In this document: piece after piece, positions 32,869-41,011 of the stretch | How positions within the stretch are numbered: position 1 is the first letter of the stretch | How the letters are laid out: each line of letters begins with the position of its first letter | Source: Bradyrhizobium sp. SZCCT0148 | Lineage (GTDB): Bacteria > Pseudomonadota > Alphaproteobacteria > Rhizobiales > Xanthobacteraceae | Assembly (NCBI RefSeq): GCF_018129985.1 | Contig: NZ_JAFCKT010000008.1 | Coordinates: forward strand, 1-64,000 | DNA length: 64,000 bases | Direction of reading: 5' to 3' | Position numbers and translations under genes: made by a program | The notes under the pieces: model-generated | What the model was told of the DNA's origin: nothing | The model's database searches: none | Seen by the model: only the letters and a program-made list of their open reading frames with translations

Positions 32869-34203
32869 CTACGGCTTCAACGTCTCCAGAAACCGCACCG
32901 GCTCGCCTTGCGACGGCGTGACCAGTTCGCCCTGCCACATCACGCGGCGGCCGCGGATGAAGGTACCAACGGGCCAACCGGTGACTCGCAATCCGTCATA
33001 GGGCGTCCAGCCGGCTTTCGACGCCACCCATTTGTTGGTGATGGTCTCGCTGCGCTTCAAGTCGACGATGGTGAAGTCGGCATCGTAGCCGGCGGCGATG
33101 CGGCCCTTGCAGGCCATGTTGTAGAGGCGCGCGGGGCCGGCGCTGGTGAGATCGACGAAGCGCGCCAGCGACAGCCGGCCCGCATTGACGTGATCGAGCA
33201 TCAGCGGCACCAACGTCTGCACGCCGGTCATGCCGGAGGGCGAGGCCGGATAGGTCTTCTGCTTCTCCTCCAGCGTATGCGGGGCGTGGTCGGAGCCGAG
33301 CACGTCGATGATGCCCTGCTCGATGCCGCGCCAGATGCCGGCGCGGTGATCGGCGCCGCGCACCGGCGGGTTCATCTGCGCCAGCGTGCCGAGCCGCTCG
33401 TAGCATTCGGGCGCCACCAGCGTGAGATGATGCGGCGTCGCCTCGCAGGACGCGACGTCCTTGTGGTCGCGCAGAAACTCGATCTCTTCCTTGGTGGAGA
33501 TGTGCAGCACGTGGATGCGCTTGCCGGTCTCGTGCGCGAGCTTGACGAGGCGCTGCGTCGCCATCAGCGCCGCGGTCTCGTCGCGCCACACCGGATGCGA
33601 GCGGGCGTCGCCCTCGATGCGCAGCGATTTGCGCTCGTTGAGTCGGTATTCGTCCTCGGCATGGAACGCGGCGCGACGGCGGATCACCTGGAAGATGCGA
33701 CGCAGGCTCTCGTCGTCCTCCACAAGCAGCGCGCCGGTCGAGGAGCCGATGAACACCTTGACGCCGGCACAGCCCGGCGCGCGCTCCAGCACCGGCAGAT
33801 CCTGCACGTTCTCTCGGGTGCCGCCGATGAAGAAGGCGAAATCGCAATGCATGCGATGATGGGCGCGCTTCACCTTGTCGGTGAAGGTCGCCTCCGTCAC
33901 CGTGAGCGGCGAGGTGTTCGGCATCTCGAAGACCGCGGTGACGCCGCCCATCACGGCGCTGCGCGAGCCGGTTTCGAGATCTTCCTTCTGCTCCAGCCCG
34001 GGCTCGCGGAAATGCACCTGCGTGTCCATCACGCCGGGCAGGATATGCAGGCCCTTGCAGTCGATCACCTCCGCGGCCGAGGTCTGCGACAGCGGACCCA
34101 GCTCGGCGATGCGGCCGCCGGCAATGCCGATATCGCGAATAGTCGCGCCATCCTGGTTGACGACGGTGCCGCCCTTGAGGATCACATCGAAGCGCTGGGT
34201 CAT
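32869..34203 (-). CDS. Dihydroorotase (amidohydrolase superfamily), QVH variant
   Basis: This 444-residue cyclic amidohydrolase is most like dihydroorotases of pyrimidine synthesis. Metal ligands seen: Lys149 (carboxylated Lys, GVKVFIG), His181 (FHAEDEYR), His231/His234 (HVLHIST) and Asp305 (GSDHAPHT). The first motif reads Asp60-Thr-Gln62-Val-His64 instead of DxHxH, so one metal-binding His is Gln; a known clade shares this change. The frame is full length. It may be a true dihydroorotase or an allantoinase/hydantoinase-like enzyme; the context does not decide. Confidence 0.82.
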   Translation of the reverse strand: MTQRFDVILKGGTVVNQDGATIRDIGIAGGRIAELGPLSQTSAAEVIDCKGLHILPGVMDTQVHFREPGLEQKEDLETGSRSAVMGGVTAVFEMPNTSPLTVTEATFTDKVKRAHHRMHCDFAFFIGGTRENVQDLPVLERAPGCAGVKVFIGSSTGALLVEDDESLRRIFQVIRRRAAFHAEDEYRLNERKSLRIEGDARSHPVWRDETAALMATQRLVKLAHETGKRIHVLHISTKEEIEFLRDHKDVASCEATPHHLTLVAPECYERLGTLAQMNPPVRGADHRAGIWRGIEQGIIDVLGSDHAPHTLEEKQKTYPASPSGMTGVQTLVPLMLDHVNAGRLSLARFVDLTSAGPARLYNMACKGRIAAGYDADFTIVDLKRSETITNKWVASKAGWTPYDGLRVTGWPVGTFIRGRRVMWQGELVTPSQGEPVRFLETLKP

Positions 34204-34304
34204 GGCTGAAGGCCTCTTTCATCCCCAAGCGCAGGGCTCGAGGTCTTGTCGTTTATGCCTTGCGGGCTTACGTTCCGGAGCAACATGTCGCAAGAGATTT
34301 TCGC

Positions 34305-35186
34305 ATGAAATCAGCGTTTCTTCCCGACCGGGGCGTGGTCAAGATCGCGGGCGAGGATGCGCGCAACTTCCTCAACGGCCTGGTCACGACCGATGTCGAC
34401 CGGCTGAAACCGGGTCTCGGGCGATTCGGCGCGCTGCTGACGCCGCAAGGCAAGATCATCGTGGATTTCCTGATCACGGAAGCACCCGCAGGGCACGGCG
34501 GCGGGTTCCTGATCGACTGTCCGAAGGCGCTCGCCGAAAGTCTCGCCACCAAGCTGAAATTCTACAAGCTGCGCGCCAAGGTCACGGTGGAAAACCTGTC
34601 CGACGATCTCGGCGTGCTCGCCGCCTGGGACGGCCAGCCCGCGGCGCAGCCCGATCTTGCCTTCGCTGACCCGCGCAATGATGCGCTCGGCTTGCGCATC
34701 CTGATCCCTGAAGATCTCAAGAAAAAGCTATCCGACCTCATTGGGGCCGAGCTGGTCGATGCGACCGAGTACGAAGCGCACCGCATCGCGCTCGGCGTGC
34801 CGCGCGGCGGGCTCGATTTCATGTACAGCGATGCGTTTCCACACGAGACCAACATGGACCGGCTTGCCGGCGTCGACTTCGACAAGGGTTGCTATGTCGG
34901 CCAGGAGGTCGTCTCGCGCATGCAGCACCGCGGCACCGCGCGCACCCGCAGCGTGAAGGTGCTGCTCGACGGTGCCTCGCCCGAAGCCGGCGCGACCATT
35001 CTCGCGGGCGACAAGCCGGTCGGCACCCTCGGCTCGACGTCCGGCGGCAAGGGTATTGCCCTGGTGCGCATCGACCGTGTCGCAGAGGCGCTCGATGCCG
35101 GCCAGCCGCTCACCGCGGGCGGTCTCGCGTTGAAGCTGGCAGAACCTGAGGTCGTCCGTATTCCCGCGAAGCAGCCCATCGCATGA
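34305..35186 (+). CDS. ygfZ: Folate-binding YgfZ/GcvT-like Fe-S assembly protein
   Basis: This 293-residue YgfZ-family protein helps maturation or repair of certain 4Fe-4S proteins with tetrahydrofolate. The family signature KGCYVGQE is at about 194-201, with catalytic Cys196. The start at 34305 has AGAG upstream. The next gene begins inside its stop codon (ATGA), so ygfZ, tag and the HD gene are translationally coupled. Confidence 0.9.
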   Translation: MKSAFLPDRGVVKIAGEDARNFLNGLVTTDVDRLKPGLGRFGALLTPQGKIIVDFLITEAPAGHGGGFLIDCPKALAESLATKLKFYKLRAKVTVENLSDDLGVLAAWDGQPAAQPDLAFADPRNDALGLRILIPEDLKKKLSDLIGAELVDATEYEAHRIALGVPRGGLDFMYSDAFPHETNMDRLAGVDFDKGCYVGQEVVSRMQHRGTARTRSVKVLLDGASPEAGATILAGDKPVGTLGSTSGGKGIALVRIDRVAEALDAGQPLTAGGLALKLAEPEVVRIPAKQPIA

Positions 35187-35809
35187 GCCGAGCCCCTCGT
35201 CTGCATCCCGACGGAAAGACCCGCTGCCCCTGGCCGGGAGATGACCCGCTCTACGTCGCCTATCACGACACCGAATGGGGCGTGCCGGAGTATGACGACC
35301 GCGCGTTGTACGAGAAGCTGATTCTCGACGGCTTCCAGGCCGGCCTGTCCTGGATCACGATCCTGCGCAAACGCGATAATTTCCGCAAAGCCTTCGACGA
35401 TTTCCAGCCGGAGAAGATCGCGCGCTACAATGCCAAGAAGGTTCACGCACTGATGAACGACGCCGGCATCGTGCGCAACCGCGCCAAGATCGACGGCACG
35501 ATTGCGAGCGCGAAGTCCTATCTCGATATCATGGAGAAGGGCCCGGGCTTCTCAAAACTGCTGTGGGACTTCATGGACGGGCGGCCGCTCGTCAACCATT
35601 TCAAGACGACCGCGAGCGTCCCGGCCTCGACGCCGCTGTCGGTGCAAATCTCGAAGGAGCTGTCCTCGCGCGGCTTCAAATTCGTTGGCCCGACCATCGT
35701 CTATGCTTTCATGCAGGCGACCGGCATGGTCAACGACCACCTCGTCGACTGCCACTGTCACGCCAGCTGCAGCAAGACGCAGCGCAAGCCGCGCCTCAAG
35801 GTCAAATGA
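35183..35809 (+). CDS. tag: DNA-3-methyladenine glycosylase I
   Basis: This 208-residue Tag glycosylase removes 3-methyladenine from alkylated DNA. Zinc ligands match the family: Cys15 and His28 near the N-terminus, His186 and Cys190 near the C-terminus; Glu44 (ALYEKLILDG) corresponds to the substrate-recognition Glu. It overlaps ygfZ by four bases and the HD-domain gene starts inside its stop (ATGA). Confidence 0.95.
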   Translation: MSRAPRLHPDGKTRCPWPGDDPLYVAYHDTEWGVPEYDDRALYEKLILDGFQAGLSWITILRKRDNFRKAFDDFQPEKIARYNAKKVHALMNDAGIVRNRAKIDGTIASAKSYLDIMEKGPGFSKLLWDFMDGRPLVNHFKTTASVPASTPLSVQISKELSSRGFKFVGPTIVYAFMQATGMVNDHLVDCHCHASCSKTQRKPRLKVK

Positions 35810-36420
35810 CCGCGAAGAAGACTGCACGCGACGTGGCGTCCCGCGCCTGGCAGCGCATGCTGTCGGGCCGGCGGCTCGATCTGCTCGATCCCTCCCCGCT
35901 CGACGTCGAGATCGCCGACATCGCGCATGGCCTGGCGCGCGTCGCGCGATGGAACGGGCAGACGACAGGCGCGCACATCTTCTCGGTCGCACAGCACACG
36001 CTGCTGGTGGAGACCGTGCTGCGGCAAGAGATGCCGCGCGCCGACCAGCGCATGCGGCTCGCCGCGCTGCTGCACGATGCGCCGGAATATGTGATCGGCG
36101 ACATGATCTCACCCTTCAAGGCGGTGCTCGACGGCCATTACAAGGCGGTGGAGAAGCGCCTGCTCGGCGCCATCCATATCCGCTTCGGACTGCCGCCGGA
36201 CTTGCCGGAGGAGATCACGCTGGCGATCAAGGCCGCCGATCGCGGCGCAGCTTACCTCGAGGCGACCGAGCTTGCCGGCTTCAGCGAAAGCGAGGCACGG
36301 CGGCTGTTCGGCAAGGACCCCGGGCTCTCCGACAGCGTCCGGCGCGACTACCTCACGCCCTGGACCGCGGCGCGGGCCGAGAAGCAGTTCCTGGAGCGGT
36401 TCGGGGCGGTGTTCTCGTAG
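35806..36420 (+). CDS. HD-domain phosphohydrolase (YfbR/nucleotidase-like)
   Basis: This 204-residue HD-superfamily hydrolase has metal ligands His64 (VAQHTLL), His90-Asp91 (LLHDAPEYVIGDM) and a distal Asp in AADRGAAYLEA. This layout is that of 5'-deoxyribonucleotidase-like YfbR proteins. It begins inside the tag stop codon. It may hydrolyse damaged or excess nucleotides, in keeping with the repair gene it follows. Confidence 0.85.
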   Translation: MTAKKTARDVASRAWQRMLSGRRLDLLDPSPLDVEIADIAHGLARVARWNGQTTGAHIFSVAQHTLLVETVLRQEMPRADQRMRLAALLHDAPEYVIGDMISPFKAVLDGHYKAVEKRLLGAIHIRFGLPPDLPEEITLAIKAADRGAAYLEATELAGFSESEARRLFGKDPGLSDSVRRDYLTPWTAARAEKQFLERFGAVFS

Positions 36421-36429
36421 GCGCCGCAC

Positions 36430-36562
36430 GGTGGGCAAAGGCGCTCCTGCGCCGTGCCCACGTCCTTTCGCGTTTGCGACAAAGGTGGCGGGCACGCTTT
36501 CGCCTTCGCTGTTCGAGCTACCGTGGACATGCCGCTTTGCCCACCCTACGGCACCGGCTATA
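36430..36562. repeat. Dispersed repeat (GTGGGCAAAG / CTTTGCCCAC family)
   Basis: GTGGGCAAAGGCGCT and GCGCCGTGCCCACGTC near the left end and CGCTTTGCCCACCCTACGGC near the right end form nested inverted repeats across about 130 bp. Elements of this kind are frequent in bradyrhizobial intergenic DNA (from memory). It sits between the HD gene and the phosphatase gene, whose ribosome site follows its end. Confidence 0.6.
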
Positions 36563-36583
36563 ATCGCGGGAAAAAGGTCCCCC

Positions 36584-37090
36584 ATGATCCACGTCTGTTC
36601 CCTCGCCGCGCTTCCCGAAACCGTCCGCCTCACCGGGGCCAGCCACGTGCTGACCGTGATGGCCAATGTCGAGCAGGTGGCACGGCCGGTGTCCGTGCTG
36701 CCCGCCAACCATCTCAAGGTGTCGATGGACGACATCACCGAGGAGATGGACGGGTTCGTCGCACCGTCAGAGAACCATATCGATCAGGTGCTGAACTTCG
36801 TGCGCGGCTGGGACCGCGGCGCACCGCTGGTGGTGCATTGCTATGCCGGCATCAGCCGCTCCACCGCGAGCGCGTTCGCGGCGGCCTGCGCGCTCAACCC
36901 AAACCGCGATGAACTCGAGATCGCGCAGAAGATCCGCACGGCCTCGCCAATCGCCTCGCCGAACCGGCGCATCGTCAGCCTGGCCGACCGTGCCCTGGGA
37001 CGCAACGGCCGCATGCTGCGCGCGCTCGACGAGATCGGCCCGGGCGCGATGATGGTCGAGGGCCGCCCCTTCGTGATCGAGCTCGAATGA
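36584..37090 (+). CDS. Dual-specificity/tyrosine phosphatase-like protein
   Basis: This 168-residue protein-tyrosine-phosphatase fold has the P-loop HCYAGISRST with Cys86 as nucleophile and Arg92; the general acid is probably Asp49 or Asp50. It is soluble. The first ATG with a usable AAGG site is at 36584. It follows a dispersed repeat rather than being tightly linked to the upstream operon. Substrate unknown. Confidence 0.88.
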   Translation: MIHVCSLAALPETVRLTGASHVLTVMANVEQVARPVSVLPANHLKVSMDDITEEMDGFVAPSENHIDQVLNFVRGWDRGAPLVVHCYAGISRSTASAFAAACALNPNRDELEIAQKIRTASPIASPNRRIVSLADRALGRNGRMLRALDEIGPGAMMVEGRPFVIELE

Positions 37091-37163
37091 CAGCTGCGCG
37101 CTACATTGCAGGTGCGGATCGAGCATGGCGGCTCAGTAAGTTCGGGCGCAGATGCTTCCGCAT

Positions 37164-37260
37164 CGTCATGGCCGGGCTTGTCCCGGCCATCCACGAGTTT
37201 TCCCGCGGTACGAAGAACGCGGATGCTCGGGACGAGCCGGGGTACGACGAGTTTGTGGCA
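37164..37260. repeat. Dispersed repeat, GTCATGGCCGGGCTTGTCCC family
   Basis: GTCATGGCCGGGCTTGTCCC, GGCCATCCACG and then GAACGCGGATGCTCGGGACG form a hairpin (GGCCGGG/CCCGGCC) with extended flanks. Related copies are at 54479-54510 and 63474-63560. It fills the gap between the phosphatase and nadQ-like genes; no gene is encoded. Confidence 0.65.
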
Positions 37261-37280
37261 GCACCTGCGATCGTCATCGC

Positions 37281-38249
37281 ATGAGCGAGGCGCTGCTGAC
37301 GCCGATCGAGATCGGCTTGACCGCGGCGATCGTCGCGATCGAGGGGCATGAGCCGTTAATCCTGACCGCGCGCGGCAGTGACGGGCTTGCCGGCCTGCCG
37401 TTCGGCCCATTCGACGCACTCGCGCACCGCACCTTCGACATCGGCCTGCGCGCCTGGGTCGAGGAGCAGACCGGCTTGCGGCTTGGCTATGTCGAACAGC
37501 TCTACACATTCGGCGATCGCGGCCGCCATGCCGAGGCCGGCGACACCGGAGCCCATATGGTGTCGATCGGCTATCTCGCATTGACGCGCGCGGTGGACGG
37601 CGAGCTTGCGGCTAACGCGGCGAGCTTCGCGCCCTGGTATCGATTCTTCCCCTGGGAAGACCGGCGCGAGGAGCCGCCTGCGATCATCGCCCGCGACATC
37701 ATTCCGGCGCTGACCGAATGGGCCGCGGTAGAGACGCCGGAGACGACGCGCGCGCTGCCGCGCAAGGATCGCGTGCGGTTCTATTTCGGCCTCGACGGGG
37801 CGGCCTGGGACGAAGAGCGCGTGCTCGACCGCTACGAGCTGCTGTACGAGGCGGGGCTCGTCGAGGAAGCACGGCGCGATGGCCGCCCAGCGGCATTAGC
37901 GCGAAAGACGCTACCGCCGCTCGGGACCTCAATGCAGTTCGATCACCGGCGGATTCTCGCTACCGCGATCGCGCGGCTGCGGGCAAAATTGAAGTATCGT
38001 CCTGTCGTGTTTGAACTTTTACCGCCTGAATTCACACTTACCGAACTGCAGCATACGGTCGAGGCGATCTCCGGCCGACACCTGCACAAGCAGAATTTCC
38101 GCCGCCTGGTCGAAATGGAAGCCCTGGTCGAACCGACCGGGGTGATGTCGACACAGACGGGCGGACGGCCGGCGGCGCTCTACCGCTTCCGCCGCGACGT
38201 GCTCCAGGAGCGGCCCGCGCCGGGCTTGCGCGTGCGCTCCCGGCGCTAA
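37281..38249 (+). CDS. nadQ: NadQ-like NUDIX-fold regulator of NAD synthesis
   Basis: This 322-residue protein has an N-terminal NUDIX-like domain (about 15-160) and a C-terminal winged-helix part (about 225-300: FELLPPEFTLTELQHTVEAISGRHLHKQNFRRLVE), the layout of the COG4111/NadQ regulators that repress nadABC in Rhizobiales. The Nudix catalytic box is degenerate, as in a sensor. I chose the ATG at 37281, which removes an unrelated Arg/Cys-rich lead-in. In this window the nadABC operon 13 kb away carries two palindromes that fit such a regulator. Confidence 0.82.
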   Translation: MSEALLTPIEIGLTAAIVAIEGHEPLILTARGSDGLAGLPFGPFDALAHRTFDIGLRAWVEEQTGLRLGYVEQLYTFGDRGRHAEAGDTGAHMVSIGYLALTRAVDGELAANAASFAPWYRFFPWEDRREEPPAIIARDIIPALTEWAAVETPETTRALPRKDRVRFYFGLDGAAWDEERVLDRYELLYEAGLVEEARRDGRPAALARKTLPPLGTSMQFDHRRILATAIARLRAKLKYRPVVFELLPPEFTLTELQHTVEAISGRHLHKQNFRRLVEMEALVEPTGVMSTQTGGRPAALYRFRRDVLQERPAPGLRVRSRR

Positions 38250-38302
38250 AACTTCAAGGATACGCGGGACCGGCCCCTGCGCGCCGGTTACCTGGAGGCT
38301 TC

Positions 38303-41008
38303 ATGTTCGACGGCCCGTTTGACGTCTTTGCGCTGATCATCGCGATCATCGCCATCCTGATCGCCATCAAGGCCTCCAGCCAGGCGGCCGAGCTGCGCCG
38401 GCGATTCAACGCGCTCGAACAGATGTTTTACGCGGAGCAGCGGCCGGTTCGGGCGCCGCCACCGCTTCCCCCACAGGCGCAGGCTGAAGCGCCCGCGACG
38501 GCAGCCGCCGAGCCACCGCCGCTGGCGCCTGAGGCCGAGGCGGCACCGCCTCCGCTGGTCACCGAACAGCCTGCACCGCCCCCGCTCGAAGCGAGCCTCG
38601 CGGCTGCCGCACCACCTCCAGTGCCGGCCGCTGCGCCCGGCTTCGAGGAGCGGCTCGGCACCCGCTGGGTGGTGTGGATCGGCGGCCTTGCGCTCGCGCT
38701 CGGCGGCTTCTTCATGGTGCGCTATTCGATCGAGGCCGGCCTGCTCGGCCCCGGCGTGCGCGTGTTCCTGGGCGGCCTGTTCGCAGCTGCGCTGCTGGGG
38801 GCCGGCGAATGGTCGCGCCGCAAGGAAAGCATTTCGAACATCCATGCGCTGCCGATCGCCAACATCCCGGCGATCCTCACCGCCGCGGGTACGGCCGTCG
38901 CATTCGCGACCGTCTACGCGGCTTACGCGCTCTACGGCTTCCTGGTGCCCGCGACCGCCTTCGTGCTGCTCGGCATCGTGGCCATGTGCACACTCGCCGC
39001 CGCACTGCTGCACGGACCCGCGCTCGCCGGCCTCGGCGTGGTCGGCGCCTTCGTGACGCCCCTGCTCGTCTCCAGCGGCAGGCCAGACTATTGGGCGCTC
39101 TACATCTATCTTGCCGTCGTCACCGCCGCGAGCTTCGGCCTCGCCCGGATCCGGCTGTGGCGCTGGCTCGCGGTGACCACCATTGCTTTCGCCGTGCTGT
39201 GGATCTTCCCGGGTCTCGACACCAGCGAAGTGCAGGTCGCGCCGCACGCCTTCCATGCCATCGCAGGCTTCGTGCTCGCCGCACTGCTCGTCGTCTGCGG
39301 CTTCATGTTCGGCCCCAGCATCGAAGACGGCGAGATCGAGCCGGTCTCATCGAGCTCGCTCGGCGCCTATCTGTTCAGCGCAATGCTGATCGTGCTGTCG
39401 AGCGCACATGCGGACCTGGCGCTGATCGCGTTCGCGCTTCTCGTCGGCGCGACGCTGCTCGTCGCCTGGCGTGCGCCGGCGGCCACCGGCGCGCTCGGCG
39501 CGGCGGCAGCGACCGTCTTCATCGTGTTCGCGGAATGGGCGGTGCGCGCCAATCCTGACATGCTCGTGCTGCCCGGCGGCGCGATGTCCGGTATCGGGCC
39601 GACTGCGATCGACAGCTCGGTCACGCTGCATCTGGTGATGGCCGCGATCTTCGCCATCGGCTTCGGCGTTGCCGGCTTCCTCGCGCAGGGCCGCTCCAAC
39701 TCGACCATCATCCCCGTGGTGTGGTCGGCGGCGGCCGTCGCCACGCCGATCGCGATCCTCGTCGCGCTTTACGCCCGCATCGCCCATCTCGACCGCTCGA
39801 TCCCGTTCGCGATCCTGGCTGTCCTGCTCGCAGCCGCCTTCGGCGCCGCGACCGAAGCGCTGACGCGCCGCGAGGATCGACCGGGCGCAGCGACCTCGAC
39901 CGCACTTTTCGCGACCGGCACGCTCGGCGCGCTGGCGCTGGCGCTGACCTTCGCGCTGGAAAAGGGCTGGCTCACGATTGCCCTGGCGCTGATGTCGCTC
40001 GGCACCGCCTGGATCTCGCTGCAACGGCCGATCCCGGTGCTGCGCCGGCTCGCGGCGGTGTTCGCCGCGATCGTCACTGCGCGCATCGTCCACGATCCGC
40101 GCATCGTCGGCGATGCCGTCGGAACCACGCCGATCTTCAACTGGCTGCTGTGGGGCTACGGCCTGCCGGCGGCCTCGTTCTGGGGCGCGAGCCTGTTCCT
40201 GCGCCGCCGCGGCGACGATCCGCCGCTGCGCATGGTCGAGACCGCGGCGATCCTGTTCACCGCGCTGCTCGCCTTCATGGAGGTCCGGCACTTTGCGACC
40301 CATGGCGACATGATCTCGCCGCCATCGCTGCTCGAATTCGCGCTGCAGGTTTGCGTCTCGCTCGCGATGGCGATCGGGCTGGAGCGCCTGCGGCTGCGCA
40401 GCGGCAGCATCGTGCACAATGTCGGCGCGGTCGTGCTGACGGCGATCGGCGGGCTCGTCAGCGTGTTCGGCCTCCTGATCCTCGAGAACCCGCTGATCTC
40501 GCACGTCGACGTCGGCGGCGCCGTGTTCAACCTGCTGCTGCTCGGCTATGCGCTGCCGGCGGTGCTGATGCTGCTGCTGTCCTATGCGGTGGTCGGTCAA
40601 CGCGGCAAGGTCTACGCCAACACGATTGCGGGCGGCGCGCTGCTGTTCGCCCTCGCCTATGTCACGCTGGAGATCCGCCGCTTCTATCACGGCCCGATCC
40701 TCTCGACCGGCCCGACGACGGGCGCCGAGCAGTACACCTATTCGATCGGCTGGCTCGCCTTCGGCGTGGTGTTGCTGGGCGTCGGCATCCTGGTCAACTC
40801 CGAGCGGGCTCGGCTGGCCTCGGCCGCCGTCATCGCGCTGACCATCCTCAAGGCCTTCGTCATCGACATGTCGACGCTGACCGGCGTCTACCGGGCGCTG
40901 TCGTTCATGTGCCTCGGCGTCGTGCTGGTCGCGATCGGCTGGCTGTACCAGCGCATCCTGTTCCGGCGGCAGACAGTACCGCCGCCGGCTCCGCAGACGG
41001 GTGGGTGA
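38303..41008 (+). CDS. DUF2339 large membrane protein
   Basis: This 901-residue inner-membrane protein has a single N-terminal helix (about 8-24), a Pro/Ala-rich cytoplasmic linker (about 45-115) and about 20 to 24 further hydrophobic helices. The segment LGTRWVVWIGGLALALGGFFMV is the DUF2339 signature. GGAGG lies before the ATG. Function is unknown; the family is widespread and sometimes linked to envelope stress. Confidence 0.92.
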   Translation: MFDGPFDVFALIIAIIAILIAIKASSQAAELRRRFNALEQMFYAEQRPVRAPPPLPPQAQAEAPATAAAEPPPLAPEAEAAPPPLVTEQPAPPPLEASLAAAAPPPVPAAAPGFEERLGTRWVVWIGGLALALGGFFMVRYSIEAGLLGPGVRVFLGGLFAAALLGAGEWSRRKESISNIHALPIANIPAILTAAGTAVAFATVYAAYALYGFLVPATAFVLLGIVAMCTLAAALLHGPALAGLGVVGAFVTPLLVSSGRPDYWALYIYLAVVTAASFGLARIRLWRWLAVTTIAFAVLWIFPGLDTSEVQVAPHAFHAIAGFVLAALLVVCGFMFGPSIEDGEIEPVSSSSLGAYLFSAMLIVLSSAHADLALIAFALLVGATLLVAWRAPAATGALGAAAATVFIVFAEWAVRANPDMLVLPGGAMSGIGPTAIDSSVTLHLVMAAIFAIGFGVAGFLAQGRSNSTIIPVVWSAAAVATPIAILVALYARIAHLDRSIPFAILAVLLAAAFGAATEALTRREDRPGAATSTALFATGTLGALALALTFALEKGWLTIALALMSLGTAWISLQRPIPVLRRLAAVFAAIVTARIVHDPRIVGDAVGTTPIFNWLLWGYGLPAASFWGASLFLRRRGDDPPLRMVETAAILFTALLAFMEVRHFATHGDMISPPSLLEFALQVCVSLAMAIGLERLRLRSGSIVHNVGAVVLTAIGGLVSVFGLLILENPLISHVDVGGAVFNLLLLGYALPAVLMLLLSYAVVGQRGKVYANTIAGGALLFALAYVTLEIRRFYHGPILSTGPTTGAEQYTYSIGWLAFGVVLLGVGILVNSERARLASAAVIALTILKAFVIDMSTLTGVYRALSFMCLGVVLVAIGWLYQRILFRRQTVPPPAPQTGG

Positions 41009-41011
41009 GGA

